Shown here: piece by piece, positions 14,316-21,008 of the stretch
Layout of the letters: each line of letters starts with the position of its first letter
Numbering within the stretch: position 1 is the first letter of the stretch
IMG/VR virus record: IMGVR_UViG_3300046458_000065
Location: 1-36,129 of that record
Length of the DNA: 36,129 bases
Direction: 5' to 3' (one strand)
Source of the DNA: a virus
Made by a program: the position numbers and the translations under genes
Notes under the pieces: model-generated
Database searches by the model: none
Told to the model about the DNA's origin: nothing
What the model saw: the letters and a program-made list of their open reading frames with translations, nothing else

Positions 14316-15116
14316 TCAGGCCTTCCCGACCAATTTGGCCAATTCGAGGAAGCGATCGACGTACCAGTGAGGCTGCGTTTCGCGGGGGGATTGGGGGCTG
14401 GTGAGGTTCTTGCCGTAGGCGAGGCCCTTATCAGTGATCGACCAGAACGGAACGACCTCCTGCTTCGAGTTCTTGCGGGTCAACACCTTGAGGTAGCCGG
14501 CGGCTTCGAGCTTCTTGTTGAAGGCCACGACTGAGCCGCCCAAACCGAAGTCTTTCAGCAGTGCGGTCGCAGACTTAGTTGGCATGGAAGAGCCGCCAGC
14601 AGCATCCGGTGCAGCGTCCACGGCATAGCCTGGGAGAAACTTCGGATCGAGGCCGTTGTTCTCGGCGATCTTCGTCAGCATCAGCATCTGGCTGGACGGC
14701 GCAGGCTTCAGTAGGCGCGTGAAGCATTCCATGATGGCGATTTCGCCGATCACCTTCGTTCCGTTGGCCGTGACGGCCTCGCGTGACGCCGACTGCTGCT
14801 CAAGTTCGTGCCAGCGACGGATCACCTTCATGCGCATCGGTGCGCTGTAGCCGGTCAGCAGGCAGTCAGTGTGCTCACGATCAAGCTGGTACTGGACCTG
14901 CTCACGGTTGCGACCGTCCAGATAGATGTCCTCAAAGTTGAGGACATCTGCCTTCAGCTCTTTGAGCATGGCGATGATGTCGCGCTTCACATTGTCGTGA
15001 CGCTTGCCCGTGATGTTGGCGATCTCGCGTGAAGACATCGTGCGCGCCACGTTTTGCTCATTCTGAAAACGTGGCGCGGCTTGTGGGGTGTTGCTCAAAA
15101 TCTGGTGGCTGTGCAT
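14316..15116 (-). CDS. Rha family phage regulatory protein
   Basis: A 266-residue protein starting at ATG 15116 with GAGG 6 bases upstream. Residues ~25-115 are the Rha domain: TMSSREIANITGKRHDNVKR, DIIAMLKELKADVLNFEDIY, YQLDREHTDCLLTGYSAPMR, MKVIRRWHELE. The C-terminal half contains an ANT-like wHTH (LLKDFGLGGSVVAFNKKLEA, GYLKVLTRKNSKQEVVPFWS, ITDKG). Such proteins act as antirepressor-like regulators or interfere with phage growth in IHF-deficient hosts. It is directly upstream of the O-like gene. Confidence 0.88.
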   Translation of the reverse strand: MHSHQILSNTPQAAPRFQNEQNVARTMSSREIANITGKRHDNVKRDIIAMLKELKADVLNFEDIYLDGRNREQVQYQLDREHTDCLLTGYSAPMRMKVIRRWHELEQQSASREAVTANGTKVIGEIAIMECFTRLLKPAPSSQMLMLTKIAENNGLDPKFLPGYAVDAAPDAAGGSSMPTKSATALLKDFGLGGSVVAFNKKLEAAGYLKVLTRKNSKQEVVPFWSITDKGLAYGKNLTSPQSPRETQPHWYVDRFLELAKLVGKA

Positions 15117-15176
15117 ACTTGCCTCACTCGTTTTGCAAATAGCCACCCTGTCCGGTGGCTTTTTTGTGCCCGGAAT

Positions 15177-15788
15177 TCAGGAAACGATTTTCAGGCGACC
15201 TGAGGTCATCAACTGCTCGGCCTTGCGCCCCAGCTCCCCTGCCCGCGCCTCAACCTGACGGCACTGCTTGGCGAATGCTGGGAGATGAGGAAGGTCCTGC
15301 TCGCACATCACCTGGTCGTCGAAGACTTCACTGCCGGTGTCGATCACATCGCCCAGAGCGCGGATCAGCGCGCCAAAGCTCTTGTTTGCACACAGGTCGC
15401 TGTCCAGGTGGCGAGCGCCGATCAGGCCGTGACGCCCTGCAAGCTCATTGATGCAGTGGTCGCGATATTCAGGAATCAACGCATCCACCCAAGCCTCTTC
15501 CAACCAAGACGGCATCTCCTGATCACCAGAGAGCCACCGCTGAACGCGCTTCAACCAACGACCGGTAGCCTTGATGAACTCACCGGCATCACCGGTCAGC
15601 GCTTCACTGTTGAAGTTCGGAACGTCTTTCTGCTTGGCCTTGACGGGAAGTGAGCGCCAGAGCTCCACGCTGAGTGCTTGAGCGAAATCGTCCTGGCTCA
15701 AACTGGTACGAGCGATCTGGTTTTGAGCGTGAGCAATCAGCACCTGATCGCGGGTTTGCTCTGCATGTCTTGGACTGGACGTTTCCAT
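15177..15788 (-). CDS. Hypothetical phage protein in the CII position
   Basis: A 203-residue protein if started at ATG 15788 (METSSPRHAEQTRDQVLIAH), preceded by GAGAGAG; a start ten codons earlier (15818) has no SD. The protein is helical and charged, with WLKRVQRWLSGDQEMPSWLE and YRDHCINELAGRHGLIGARH in the middle and a basic C-terminus. No HTH is obvious to me, though it sits between cro and the replication genes where lambda has cII. Family not recognised; it is probably a conserved Pseudomonas phage early protein. Confidence 0.8.
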   Translation of the reverse strand: METSSPRHAEQTRDQVLIAHAQNQIARTSLSQDDFAQALSVELWRSLPVKAKQKDVPNFNSEALTGDAGEFIKATGRWLKRVQRWLSGDQEMPSWLEEAWVDALIPEYRDHCINELAGRHGLIGARHLDSDLCANKSFGALIRALGDVIDTGSEVFDDQVMCEQDLPHLPAFAKQCRQVEARAGELGRKAEQLMTSGRLKIVS

Positions 15789-15851
15789 GGGGCTCTCTCG
15801 TTCGTATTCTGGGTTCATGCCAATTCGCTATCACTGATCAGGGACGCATCC

Positions 15852-16058
15852 ATGACCGACTCTTCCGAACTGCAAGGCGAGATAACCGCCCTCTGTTGCT
15901 TTGTGGGTGCCTTGGCATCCACCCTTCCGCTGTCCTCTCAGATGAGGCTCTGGCCTGCGTTCGAGCAGAAGGCCAGTCAGTTGCGTGAACAGTTGAGCGA
16001 TGAAGCTCTGCGCGGCTTCGAACTGGCGACGATCTCGCTTAGCTCGAAGCGCGGTTAG
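15852..16058 (+). CDS. Small hypothetical protein, counter-oriented next to cro
   Basis: A 68-residue protein (MTDSSELQGEITALCCFVGA at the start) with AGGGA 8 bases before ATG 15852. The pattern, a short acidic start and helical core with LPLSSQMRLWPAFEQKASQL, resembles small Pseudomonas prophage proteins of unknown role that begin MTDS.ELQ. Its stop overlaps the end of the cro-like gene by 4 bases (convergent). It lies on the plus strand inside an otherwise leftward operon, so it needs its own promoter, and its transcript would be antisense to the cro 3' end. Confidence 0.7.
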   Translation: MTDSSELQGEITALCCFVGALASTLPLSSQMRLWPAFEQKASQLREQLSDEALRGFELATISLSSKRG

Positions 16059-16303
16059 GCGGCTGTTTTGGTGGTCTTGCCCGGATGGGCTTCGGCGAGC
16101 AGCCAGGTAGCTTCAAACGGCTTACCGTTCTTGGCAGCCAGATCGGCAATGCGCTTCGAATAATCGGTTTCACCCGTGTACTCGGTGCGCGGTAGTGAGT
16201 CAGCGGAAAGCCACTTGTAAACCGCGCGAGGACTCACCTCGCAGGTCGCGGAAACCGCTGGCACGCCGCCTGCGTCATCGATGCATTTCTTTAGCGGGGT
16301 CAT
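16055..16303 (-). CDS. cro: Cro-like repressor
   Basis: An 82-residue HTH protein: MTPLKKCIDDAGGVPAVSAT, then CEVSPRAVYKWLSADSLPRT is the turn and recognition helix. This is the YdaS/Cro-type arrangement expected of the early repressor divergent from cI. GGAGG lies 5 bases before the ATG. It is transcribed leftward from the promoter at 16337-16366 and heads the early operon leading to the Rha, O-like and nin-region genes. Naming as cro rests on size, HTH and divergence from the cI-like gene. Confidence 0.85.
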   Translation of the reverse strand: MTPLKKCIDDAGGVPAVSATCEVSPRAVYKWLSADSLPRTEYTGETDYSKRIADLAAKNGKPFEATWLLAEAHPGKTTKTAA

Positions 16304-16323
16304 GTGGCCTCCGAGTGGAATAT

Positions 16324-16394
16324 GAACTTGCAGTACATATTATGTCGGAACTGAAAGTACATGCAAGGCCATGCGATATTGAACCTATGGTTCA
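16324..16394. promoter_or_regulatory. cI/cro operator region
   Basis: A palindrome TGAACCTATGGTTCA lies at 16380-16394 and overlaps the presumed cI start codon (16387). A direct repeat GAACTNNNAGTACAT occurs at 16324-16338 and 16348-16362, shifted 24 bases, covering the leftward promoter. The palindrome class recurs at 19197-19211 and 19296-19310. Two operator classes suggest binding by both CI and Cro; which protein binds which is not shown by sequence. Confidence 0.6.
16337..16366 (-). promoter_or_regulatory. Candidate pR (leftward early promoter)
   Basis: On the minus strand TTGCAT (16361-16366), an 18-base spacer and TAATAT (16337-16342), ending 33 bases before the cro ATG. The GAACTNNNAGTACAT repeats flank and overlap both boxes, consistent with repressor control. 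Confidence 0.6.
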
Positions 16395-17247
16395 AATAGA
16401 AGAGATTCGCGCCGCGTTTGCCTCCCGCCTCAAAAAATCACTTGCCGAGAAAGGCATTGATCAATGGGGAGCGGGTGCTCGCCTCGCTGAAATGACAAAA
16501 GTCACTCCCAAAGCGGCCAGCAAATGGCTCAATGGGGAGTCGATACCAGGGCCGGCGAAAATGCAGGCCATTGCCGAAAATCTCGGCGTCAAGATTGAGT
16601 GGCTGCAACATGGCTCGGGCGACGGGCCTGGGATGCTCGTCGATCAGCCCGTGGTTGGAGATTCCTTGACTGCCGCAGACAAGATCCGCGAGATGCTTGC
16701 AGGCAAGAAGCTGGGCGACGATCGTCTGCAAAAGCTTCTGTCGGTGGCTGAAGGAACTGATCAGGACGACACCATCGAAGTGCTGGTGAACGATGCCTAC
16801 AAGCCTGGTATAGGCAAGGTCGGCGATGAGGTGTGGATCGCACACTATGACGTACGCGGCGCGCTGGGCGGCGGCGAGGTTGCTCATGACTTCCCGGAAA
16901 TGCTCCAGGACGTGCGGGTCAGCCCTTCCCAACTCAGATCGATGGGCGTTGAGTTCAAAGAGCACTATCACCTGAAGGTGATCACGGGCTGGGGCCAATC
17001 GATGACGCCGACAATCAAGCATGGCGACCCCTGCCTGGTTGACATCAGCATCAAGGAATTCATCGGCGACGGGATCTACTACTTCTCATACCAAGGCTTT
17101 CAGTACATCAAGCGCCTGCAGATGAAGGGAAAGGACAAATTCAAGATGATCTCGGACAACCGTAAGCATAAGGCCGAGGACATCTTCATCGACGAGACCT
17201 ACATACAGGCGCGCGTCCTGTTCGTGTGGAATGGGAATTTGGTCTGA
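16387..17247 (+). CDS. CI-like repressor with S24 (LexA-type) peptidase domain
   Basis: A 286-residue protein. Residues ~8-70 are an XRE-type HTH (ARLAEMTKVTPKAASKWLNG). Residues ~150-280 form the S24 autoprotease: catalytic Ser205 in GWGQSMTPTIKHGD and Lys242 in GFQYIKRLQM. The cleavage loop is probably around RGALGGGEVA (157-166), lacking the classic Ala-Gly pair. It would hold the lytic promoters silent and be inactivated with RecA after DNA damage. No SD precedes ATG 16387, which lies inside an operator palindrome; translation may be leaderless, or start at ATG 16341 in frame. Confidence 0.92.
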   Translation: MVQIEEIRAAFASRLKKSLAEKGIDQWGAGARLAEMTKVTPKAASKWLNGESIPGPAKMQAIAENLGVKIEWLQHGSGDGPGMLVDQPVVGDSLTAADKIREMLAGKKLGDDRLQKLLSVAEGTDQDDTIEVLVNDAYKPGIGKVGDEVWIAHYDVRGALGGGEVAHDFPEMLQDVRVSPSQLRSMGVEFKEHYHLKVITGWGQSMTPTIKHGDPCLVDISIKEFIGDGIYYFSYQGFQYIKRLQMKGKDKFKMISDNRKHKAEDIFIDETYIQARVLFVWNGNLV

Positions 17248-17325
17248 CCCTCGAAGGCAACAGCCCCAGGCTTTCGGACGGACTGCCTCAGGCTTAAATA
17301 GACAGATCAACGCATGGAAGCAACA

Positions 17326-18243
17326 ATGGATGACATGAGCAAAGCAACGCTTCAAATCGTATATGACGGTCCAGCACTTCAGTCGCATGAGATGGAGGTG
17401 CGTGACCTTGCGCCCGCCCTTTTAGCTTTGGGCGAGCTCTTTGAAGAAGCCAACGCTACCCTGAATGATGGCCGGTCTAAGGTGTCCGTTTCCGTTAAAG
17501 GCTCATTCAAAACTGGATGCTTCGCGATTGACCTTGGCGTCACCCAAAGCTTGATTCAGCAGGCACAAGACCTGTTCGCTGGTAACTCAGTCACGGCCGC
17601 TTTGAATCTGATCGCGATCTTAGGGCTGACAGGAAGTACCTCAAAGGGTGTGTTCCATCTGATCAAGTGGGTTCGCAACAGAAAGATCACCAACGTCGAG
17701 ATCATGAGTGACGGCGTGGTCAAGGTTTACTGTGACCAAGACTATTTTGAAACAGAAGAAAAGGTGCTGGCACTCTTCAGGAACTGGCGCCTACGGAAAG
17801 CCTTCCAGGATGTGATCCACAAGCCGCTTCAAAGACCGGGCGTTGATTATTTTGCTGTTCGGGAAGATCGCGGCGACTTTGCTGCTGTGTCGGAAGCAGA
17901 GGCTGAGAATTTTGTCGCTCCCGAGCAAGAAGAAGAGCGACTTGAAGAAAATGACCGGATAGCTAGCCTGCAGCTTGTCAACGTCGCATTCAGGGATGAG
18001 AACAAGTGGCGATTTTATGATGGATCCTCCACGTTCTACGCGACCATTTCGGACGAAAGTTTTCTGCATGAGGTTGAACTGGGCGAAACCAGGTTCGGCA
18101 AGGGTGATCTTTTAAAGGTCATGCTTCGCGAAAAGAAGAGCATGGTCGGCGAGCAATTGAAAGCCGAGCATGAAGTCGTAGAAGTTATTGAGCATCGCCG
18201 TGCTGGTATTCAGCTCAAGCTCCCGATAACGCCGATTCAGTGA
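17326..18243 (+). CDS. Uncharacterised 305-aa protein in the rex-like position
   Basis: It starts at ATG 17326 with GGAAG 5 bases upstream; ATG 17314 is the alternative. The N-terminus (LQIVYDGPALQSHEMEVRDL, then APALLALGELFEEANATLN) and SVKGSFKTGCFAIDLGV look like a beta-rich domain of a widespread but unnamed family. A hydrophobic stretch (AALNLIAILGLTG, about residues 88-100) is followed by a basic IKWVRNRKIT segment. The C-terminal half is acidic, then beta-rich. It lies directly after cI on the same strand and is closed by a terminator. In lambda the rexAB exclusion genes occupy this place, so expression in the lysogen is likely. Function unknown. Confidence 0.82.
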   Translation: MDDMSKATLQIVYDGPALQSHEMEVRDLAPALLALGELFEEANATLNDGRSKVSVSVKGSFKTGCFAIDLGVTQSLIQQAQDLFAGNSVTAALNLIAILGLTGSTSKGVFHLIKWVRNRKITNVEIMSDGVVKVYCDQDYFETEEKVLALFRNWRLRKAFQDVIHKPLQRPGVDYFAVREDRGDFAAVSEAEAENFVAPEQEEERLEENDRIASLQLVNVAFRDENKWRFYDGSSTFYATISDESFLHEVELGETRFGKGDLLKVMLREKKSMVGEQLKAEHEVVEVIEHRRAGIQLKLPITPIQ

Positions 18244-18244
18244 C

Positions 18245-18270
18245 AAAGCCCGGCCCAGCGCCGGGCTTTT
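18245..18270 (+). terminator. Rho-independent terminator of the cI operon
   Basis: AAAGCCCGG pairs with CCGGGCTTT around a 7-base loop and ends in TTTT, two bases after the stop of the 17326-18243 gene. Confidence 0.88.
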
Positions 18271-18437
18271 CGTGTCAGCCCTTCCTTAACCTCCGTGCGT
18301 TGCAGTATGATCTCTTCATGGCTCGGGAAAGCCTGCGGTCCGCGCTCGCAAAGCTAATGCATCCCTAACCCTATCAGTGTGTTTAACCCCAAGGCTTGGA
18401 TTGCGGACGTCTACATATGCTGCCAATGGAGTTACAC

Positions 18438-18740
18438 ATGACCAGCCTTCTCTCAGACATTCAAATCGCTGAACGTACCCATGTTCACAATCAGCTAAAG
18501 CGATCGATAAAAGCTACGCATAAGACTTCTGAAAGTGAACTCTCACTGATGCAGCACCAAAACCTGGTAGCAAGGTCATTGGGTTACCCTGCTTGGAATC
18601 TCTTGGTCGAGGATATTCTCGACTGCGCGCCCGGCCATTTTTCGAATTTGGTGGGGCTATGCGAATTTAAAGGTCTGATCGAGCCATCTGACGATGTGGA
18701 CTTTGATGAGTTTTGGTTTGACGGTGCAGCCGACTCATAG
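18438..18740 (+). CDS. Hypothetical protein with LARxLGYxxWN-type motif
   Basis: A 100-residue protein starting at ATG 18438 with GGAG 6 bases upstream. The segment HQNLVARSLGYPAWNLLVED resembles the helical motif (L.A..LGF.DWN.L) seen at the N-terminus of some plasmid and phage proteins annotated glyoxalase-related. The remainder is acidic (EPSDDVDFDEFWFDGAADS). A TATGAT box at 18307-18312 may be its -10. It is a separate transcription unit downstream of the cI-operon terminator and ends at a bidirectional terminator, so it is probably a moron. Function unknown. Confidence 0.7.
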   Translation: MTSLLSDIQIAERTHVHNQLKRSIKATHKTSESELSLMQHQNLVARSLGYPAWNLLVEDILDCAPGHFSNLVGLCEFKGLIEPSDDVDFDEFWFDGAADS

Positions 18741-18790
18741 AAGCAGCACCTGCAGGCATCGCGCTAGAAATTGCTAGATACTGACACCGT

Positions 18791-18816
18791 AGCCCGCCAC
18801 TAGAGCGGGCTTTTTT
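18791..18816. terminator. Terminator between convergent genes
   Basis: GCCCGC (18792-18797) pairs with GCGGGC (18805-18810), followed by TTTTTT. It separates the 18438-18740 gene (+) from the end of the DUF1654 gene (-). Confidence 0.82.
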
Positions 18817-18823
18817 GTGTCTG

Positions 18824-19141
18824 TCAGAAAGGTGCAGGTTCTTCTGCTTCAAATGGATCCGCCACCTGCACAGGCTTTTCGTCATCCTCTGACGGCTCCC
18901 ACCTCAGCGTAATCGAGGCGTCTTCGTGATTGTGGGTCAAGTCGATCCCGTCCGCTTCTGAGATCGCGTTCACGATCTCGTTCCACTCCCTCTCCCCGTC
19001 CGTGTCCAGTCGATGAATCCTCACTTCGCGCCTTTCCTGGGCTATCGGATGATTGATCATCGACGACACGCGCATGGTAAGCCGCTCCATAGGGCTGATA
19101 GTCGCCGGCCCTGAACTCTTCTTGTTGCCTTGCTGCGCCAT
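18824..19141 (-). CDS. DUF1654 family protein
   Basis: A 105-residue protein starting at ATG 19141 with GAGGAGGTG upstream; a longer in-frame extension crosses the promoter region and is rejected. The pattern MAQQGNKKSSGPATISPMER, LTMRVSSMINHPIAQERREV, RIHRLDTDGEREWNEIVNAI, THNHEDASITLRW is DUF1654, a family found almost only in Pseudomonas and its phages, of unknown function. The promoter upstream contains an operator palindrome matching the one at cI, so it is probably repressed in the lysogen and expressed early on induction. Confidence 0.88.
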   Translation of the reverse strand: MAQQGNKKSSGPATISPMERLTMRVSSMINHPIAQERREVRIHRLDTDGEREWNEIVNAISEADGIDLTHNHEDASITLRWEPSEDDEKPVQVADPFEAEEPAPF

Positions 19142-19184
19142 AAACACCTCCTCAGCTAATGCTGTATATCCATCCAGTATTCGA

Positions 19185-19220
19185 CGGCGAGCATAACGAA
19201 CCTTAGGTTCATCGTAAATC
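19185..19220 (-). promoter_or_regulatory. Operator and candidate promoter of the DUF1654 gene
   Basis: CGAACCTTAGGTTCA (19197-19211) is a GAACC-N3-GGTTC palindrome. On the minus strand it sits between a weak -35 TTTACG and a -10-like TATGCT, where bound repressor would block transcription. The same palindrome type lies at the cI start and at 19296. Confidence 0.6.
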
Positions 19221-19269
19221 CCATTTCGAACTCTGATTCGTGAAGCAAAACCGTCCACGGGAAAAAAAT

Positions 19270-19314
19270 ATGTACTATTGGTACTTGACGCAAAGTGAAC
19301 CGTTAGTTCATATT
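19270..19314 (+). promoter_or_regulatory. Candidate rightward early promoter (pL-like) with operator
   Basis: TTGACG (19285-19290), an 18-base spacer and CATATT (19309-19314). The spacer contains TGAACCGTTAGTTCA (19296-19310), the third GAACC-N3-GGTTC-like site (one arm imperfect). An ATGTACT...GGTACTT element (19270-19286) overlaps the -35 and echoes the AGTACAT repeats at cro. It would drive the recombination/integration operon. Confidence 0.62.
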
Positions 19315-19345
19315 TGACCCGTCGCAGCGACACACCGCTCCGAAC

Positions 19346-19358
19346 CGCTCTTTAACAA
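19346..19358 (+). promoter_or_regulatory. boxA-like antitermination element
   Basis: CGCTCTTTAACAA is a near-perfect match to the boxA consensus (rrn TGCTCTTTAACA; lambda nut CGCTCTTA). It lies about 25 bases into the transcript of the pL-like promoter, where a nut site is expected. A short CCGG-CCAAA-CCGG hairpin follows at 19379-19391; it is not clearly a boxB. Confidence 0.6.
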
Positions 19359-19620
19359 CCAGCGCCATGAACGACTACCCGGCCAAACCGGTTAGGTCAC
19401 TCCCGGCACCATCGGTGGGAGGTCAGTAAACCGAAGGAAACAAACCGCTGCGCTTGTGAGGCGACCGGCGCCAGATGAAAGCCATTGAGGGGCTGATTCT
19501 GGCGAGGTGATGACCGAACTGTGCGAATGACCCTGACGGGCGCAGTGAGTGACAAAACCGAGAGATTCACTGAAGCACCTGGGCGACCGGGTGCTTTGGG
19601 AATCCACTGGAGGCAACAAC
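19359..19620 (+). other. Early-operon untranslated leader
   Basis: About 260 bases without a gene I can support. It contains the hairpin CCGG-CCAAA-CCGG (19379-19391) and a longer hairpin AAGCACC-N10-GGTGCTT near 19573-19596, which has no T run and ends shortly before the SD of the next gene. Together with the boxA-like site this may be an antitermination or attenuation leader. Confidence 0.45.
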
Positions 19621-19863
19621 ATGAGTACGTCCCCATTTGAAGCAAGCGACGAGACGGTCAGCGAAGCAGCAGCGTCCTGCGCAAGGCTGTTGGAAAAGTG
19701 GTTCGGTGGCGTCGACGAGGCGATTGCAGCACTTGAAGCCGACCCAGCCGACTTGGCTGATCTTGTGATGCGCAGCCACATCAAGCAGCGCCGCGACATG
19801 ACCGTCCGGACGCACATGAGCATTCACGCATTTAGCCGTGAGATTTTGCGAAAGGTCGCCTGA
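19621..19863 (+). CDS. Hypothetical protein, first gene of the rightward early operon
   Basis: An 80-residue helical protein (MSTSPFEASDETVSEAAASC at the start) with GGAGG 7 bases before ATG 19621. An in-frame upstream extension to 19549 lacks an SD. The sequence is acidic at the N-terminus (EAIAALEADPADLADLVM) and basic at the C-terminus (HIKQRRDMTVRTHMSIHAFS). I do not recognise it. In lambda the first pL gene is the antiterminator N; with a boxA upstream, a small protein with a basic segment is a conceivable antiterminator, but that is speculation. Confidence 0.75.
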   Translation: MSTSPFEASDETVSEAAASCARLLEKWFGGVDEAIAALEADPADLADLVMRSHIKQRRDMTVRTHMSIHAFSREILRKVA

Positions 19864-19957
19864 ACCATCCTGCTGCCCATTCCCAGAGTGCGCAGTGGGA
19901 TGCGGAAGACTTCTGCACCGCGCAACGCGGCCCCCTGCATCACCCCTATCCCACAAC

Positions 19958-20032
19958 GACCGCATCGACAGGTGCCCGCGTGCTTCACGGCACGGGCTTG
20001 GTCACCTGCGCGGGCACCTGATCAATGCGGTC
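19958..20032 (+). repeat. Long inverted repeat / stem-loop
   Basis: The left arm at 19958-19980 and the right arm at 20009-20032 are reverse complements over 23-24 bases with one mismatch and one unpaired base. They include a perfect 12-bp core CAGGTGCCCGCG/CGCGGGCACCTG. The 28-base loop contains a smaller GTG...CAC hairpin. The right arm ends 14 bases before the SD of the next gene. There is no T run, so it is not a simple terminator; a structured RNA or a protein/DNA site is possible. Confidence 0.8.
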
Positions 20033-20056
20033 TACCTGCTCGCCACGGAGGCAGCT

Positions 20057-20473
20057 ATGAACTCATTCGCAAGGGCGCAAGCGCGCTGGGACAACATGCA
20101 GCCGGATGACGACTCCGGGCGTGAAGAAGCGGCGCGAGTCTGGATTGAAAACACGGCTGAGAACCTGATGCGCGGATGTGACCTGGTGATTCGGCGTCGG
20201 TTTTCGGCGCCGATCATGGTCGAGTACTCGGCGTATCTGAACGCGGTTCAGCTGTATTTGAATCAGTGCCAGATCGATGGCGACGACTCAGAAGACTGGT
20301 TCGCCCAGTTGGTCATCGCTGCTATCAGCGGCGGACCAGTCAAGACCTTTGGCGAAGCGCTGATCGGCGAAGGCGAAACGTCGATGGGCAAGCTGTTCGA
20401 TATCGCCGTTGCGCTGGTTGAGCCCCACGCCGAGGCAGGTCTCCAGGCTGAAGCAGAGGACTCCGATTTATGA
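20057..20473 (+). CDS. Hypothetical phage early protein
   Basis: A 138-residue acidic protein starting at ATG 20057 with GGAGG 6 bases upstream (MNSFARAQARWDNMQPDDDS). The first ~40 residues, ARWDNMQPDDD...VWIENTAENLMRG, resemble small phage and plasmid proteins of unknown role; the rest is helical, ending in an acidic tail. An upstream in-frame start at 19838 would read through the stem-loop and lacks an SD. The stop overlaps the next ATG by 4 bases (ATGA), beginning a chain of four coupled small genes. Confidence 0.8.
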   Translation: MNSFARAQARWDNMQPDDDSGREEAARVWIENTAENLMRGCDLVIRRRFSAPIMVEYSAYLNAVQLYLNQCQIDGDDSEDWFAQLVIAAISGGPVKTFGEALIGEGETSMGKLFDIAVALVEPHAEAGLQAEAEDSDL

Positions 20474-20664
20474 GCCCGCACATCTTGATCGACGTCGCAC
20501 TTGAGGGCCTCGCCGATGACGACTGCCCGCCCGGTAACGAGGTTCTGGTCCAGAAGATCATCACAGGGATGCTGACCGACTGCCTTATCACCATCCCCGA
20601 ATTCCACCATTACTGTGAGCGCCTGGTGAGAATTCTCCAGCGGCGCGGGAGGCTTGCGGCATGA
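20470..20664 (+). CDS. Small hypothetical phage protein
   Basis: A 64-residue protein (MSPHILIDVALEGLADDDCP at the start), overlapping both the preceding stop and the following ATG by 4 bases. It is helical with an LVQKIITGMLTDCLITIPEF core and a basic end (RLVRILQRRGRLAA). Not recognised. Confidence 0.72.
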   Translation: MSPHILIDVALEGLADDDCPPGNEVLVQKIITGMLTDCLITIPEFHHYCERLVRILQRRGRLAA

Positions 20665-20840
20665 GCACGCCAATCGTGAAATCTCTGATCGACGAGCAGA
20701 TCGAGGATGTACAGCAGTGCGTTCAAGTGCGCGGCGTCATCCAGTTGCGCCGCGACATGCTGGTGTCTGAGCTTGAGCATCCGATCAAGGCTGACTGGCT
20801 GAAGCGTCGGCCAATGCCAAAGCCGCGGCCTTGCCCATGA
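20661..20840 (+). CDS. Small hypothetical phage protein (59 aa)
   Basis: ATG 20661 overlaps the previous TGA, and the TGA at 20838-20840 overlaps the next ATG. The 59-residue product starts MSTPIVKSLIDEQIEDVQQC and ends in a Lys/Arg/Pro-rich tail (WLKRRPMPKPRPCP). Coupling on both sides and a coherent composition support a real gene. Function unknown. Confidence 0.65.
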   Translation: MSTPIVKSLIDEQIEDVQQCVQVRGVIQLRRDMLVSELEHPIKADWLKRRPMPKPRPCP

Positions 20841-20953
20841 TCTCTGCGCAGCGCCGCCGGCGCATTGTGTTCTGGCGCGGATCTTTGCCAGTCCTTGCCG
20901 CCTTCACCGTTCTGATGTTGTCGCTGTCGCTCGCTGACCGCATCACTCAGTAA
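20837..20953 (+). CDS. 38-residue single-span membrane micro-protein
   Basis: ATG 20837 overlaps the preceding stop (ATGA), and the frame ends at TAA 20951-20953. The product has a very basic start (MISAQRRRRIVFWRGS) followed by one hydrophobic helix (LPVLAAFTVLMLSLSLA) and a short tail. Positive-inside rules suggest N-in topology. It is followed by the C-rich linker before recT. Not recognised. Confidence 0.6.
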   Translation: MISAQRRRRIVFWRGSLPVLAAFTVLMLSLSLADRITQ

Positions 20954-20974
20954 CCCCTCCCCCATTCTATCGCA
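20951..20974. repeat. Copy A of the recurring C-rich linker
   Basis: TAACCCCTCCCCCATTCTAT directly precedes recT; its TAA is the stop of the gene before. Related sequences precede other plus-strand genes near 29104, 29989, 32802, 33825 and 34192. Confidence 0.5.
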
Positions 20975-21008
20975 GCGCCCCGGTAACGGCATGGCGCAAG
21001 GAGCTTCC

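Noticed and set aside
13256-14404. Long plus-strand open frame (382 codons) across the O-like gene
   Set aside because: It is antisense to two well-supported replication genes, has shadow-type composition, no SD, and its length follows from GC-rich codon bias.
16438-17022. Minus-strand open frame of 194 codons over the repressor gene
   Set aside because: Antisense shadow of the CI-like HTH and peptidase domains.
19572-19597. AAGCACC...GGTGCTT hairpin as a terminator
   Set aside because: No T run follows and the SD and start of the first early gene come directly after; more likely a leader structure.
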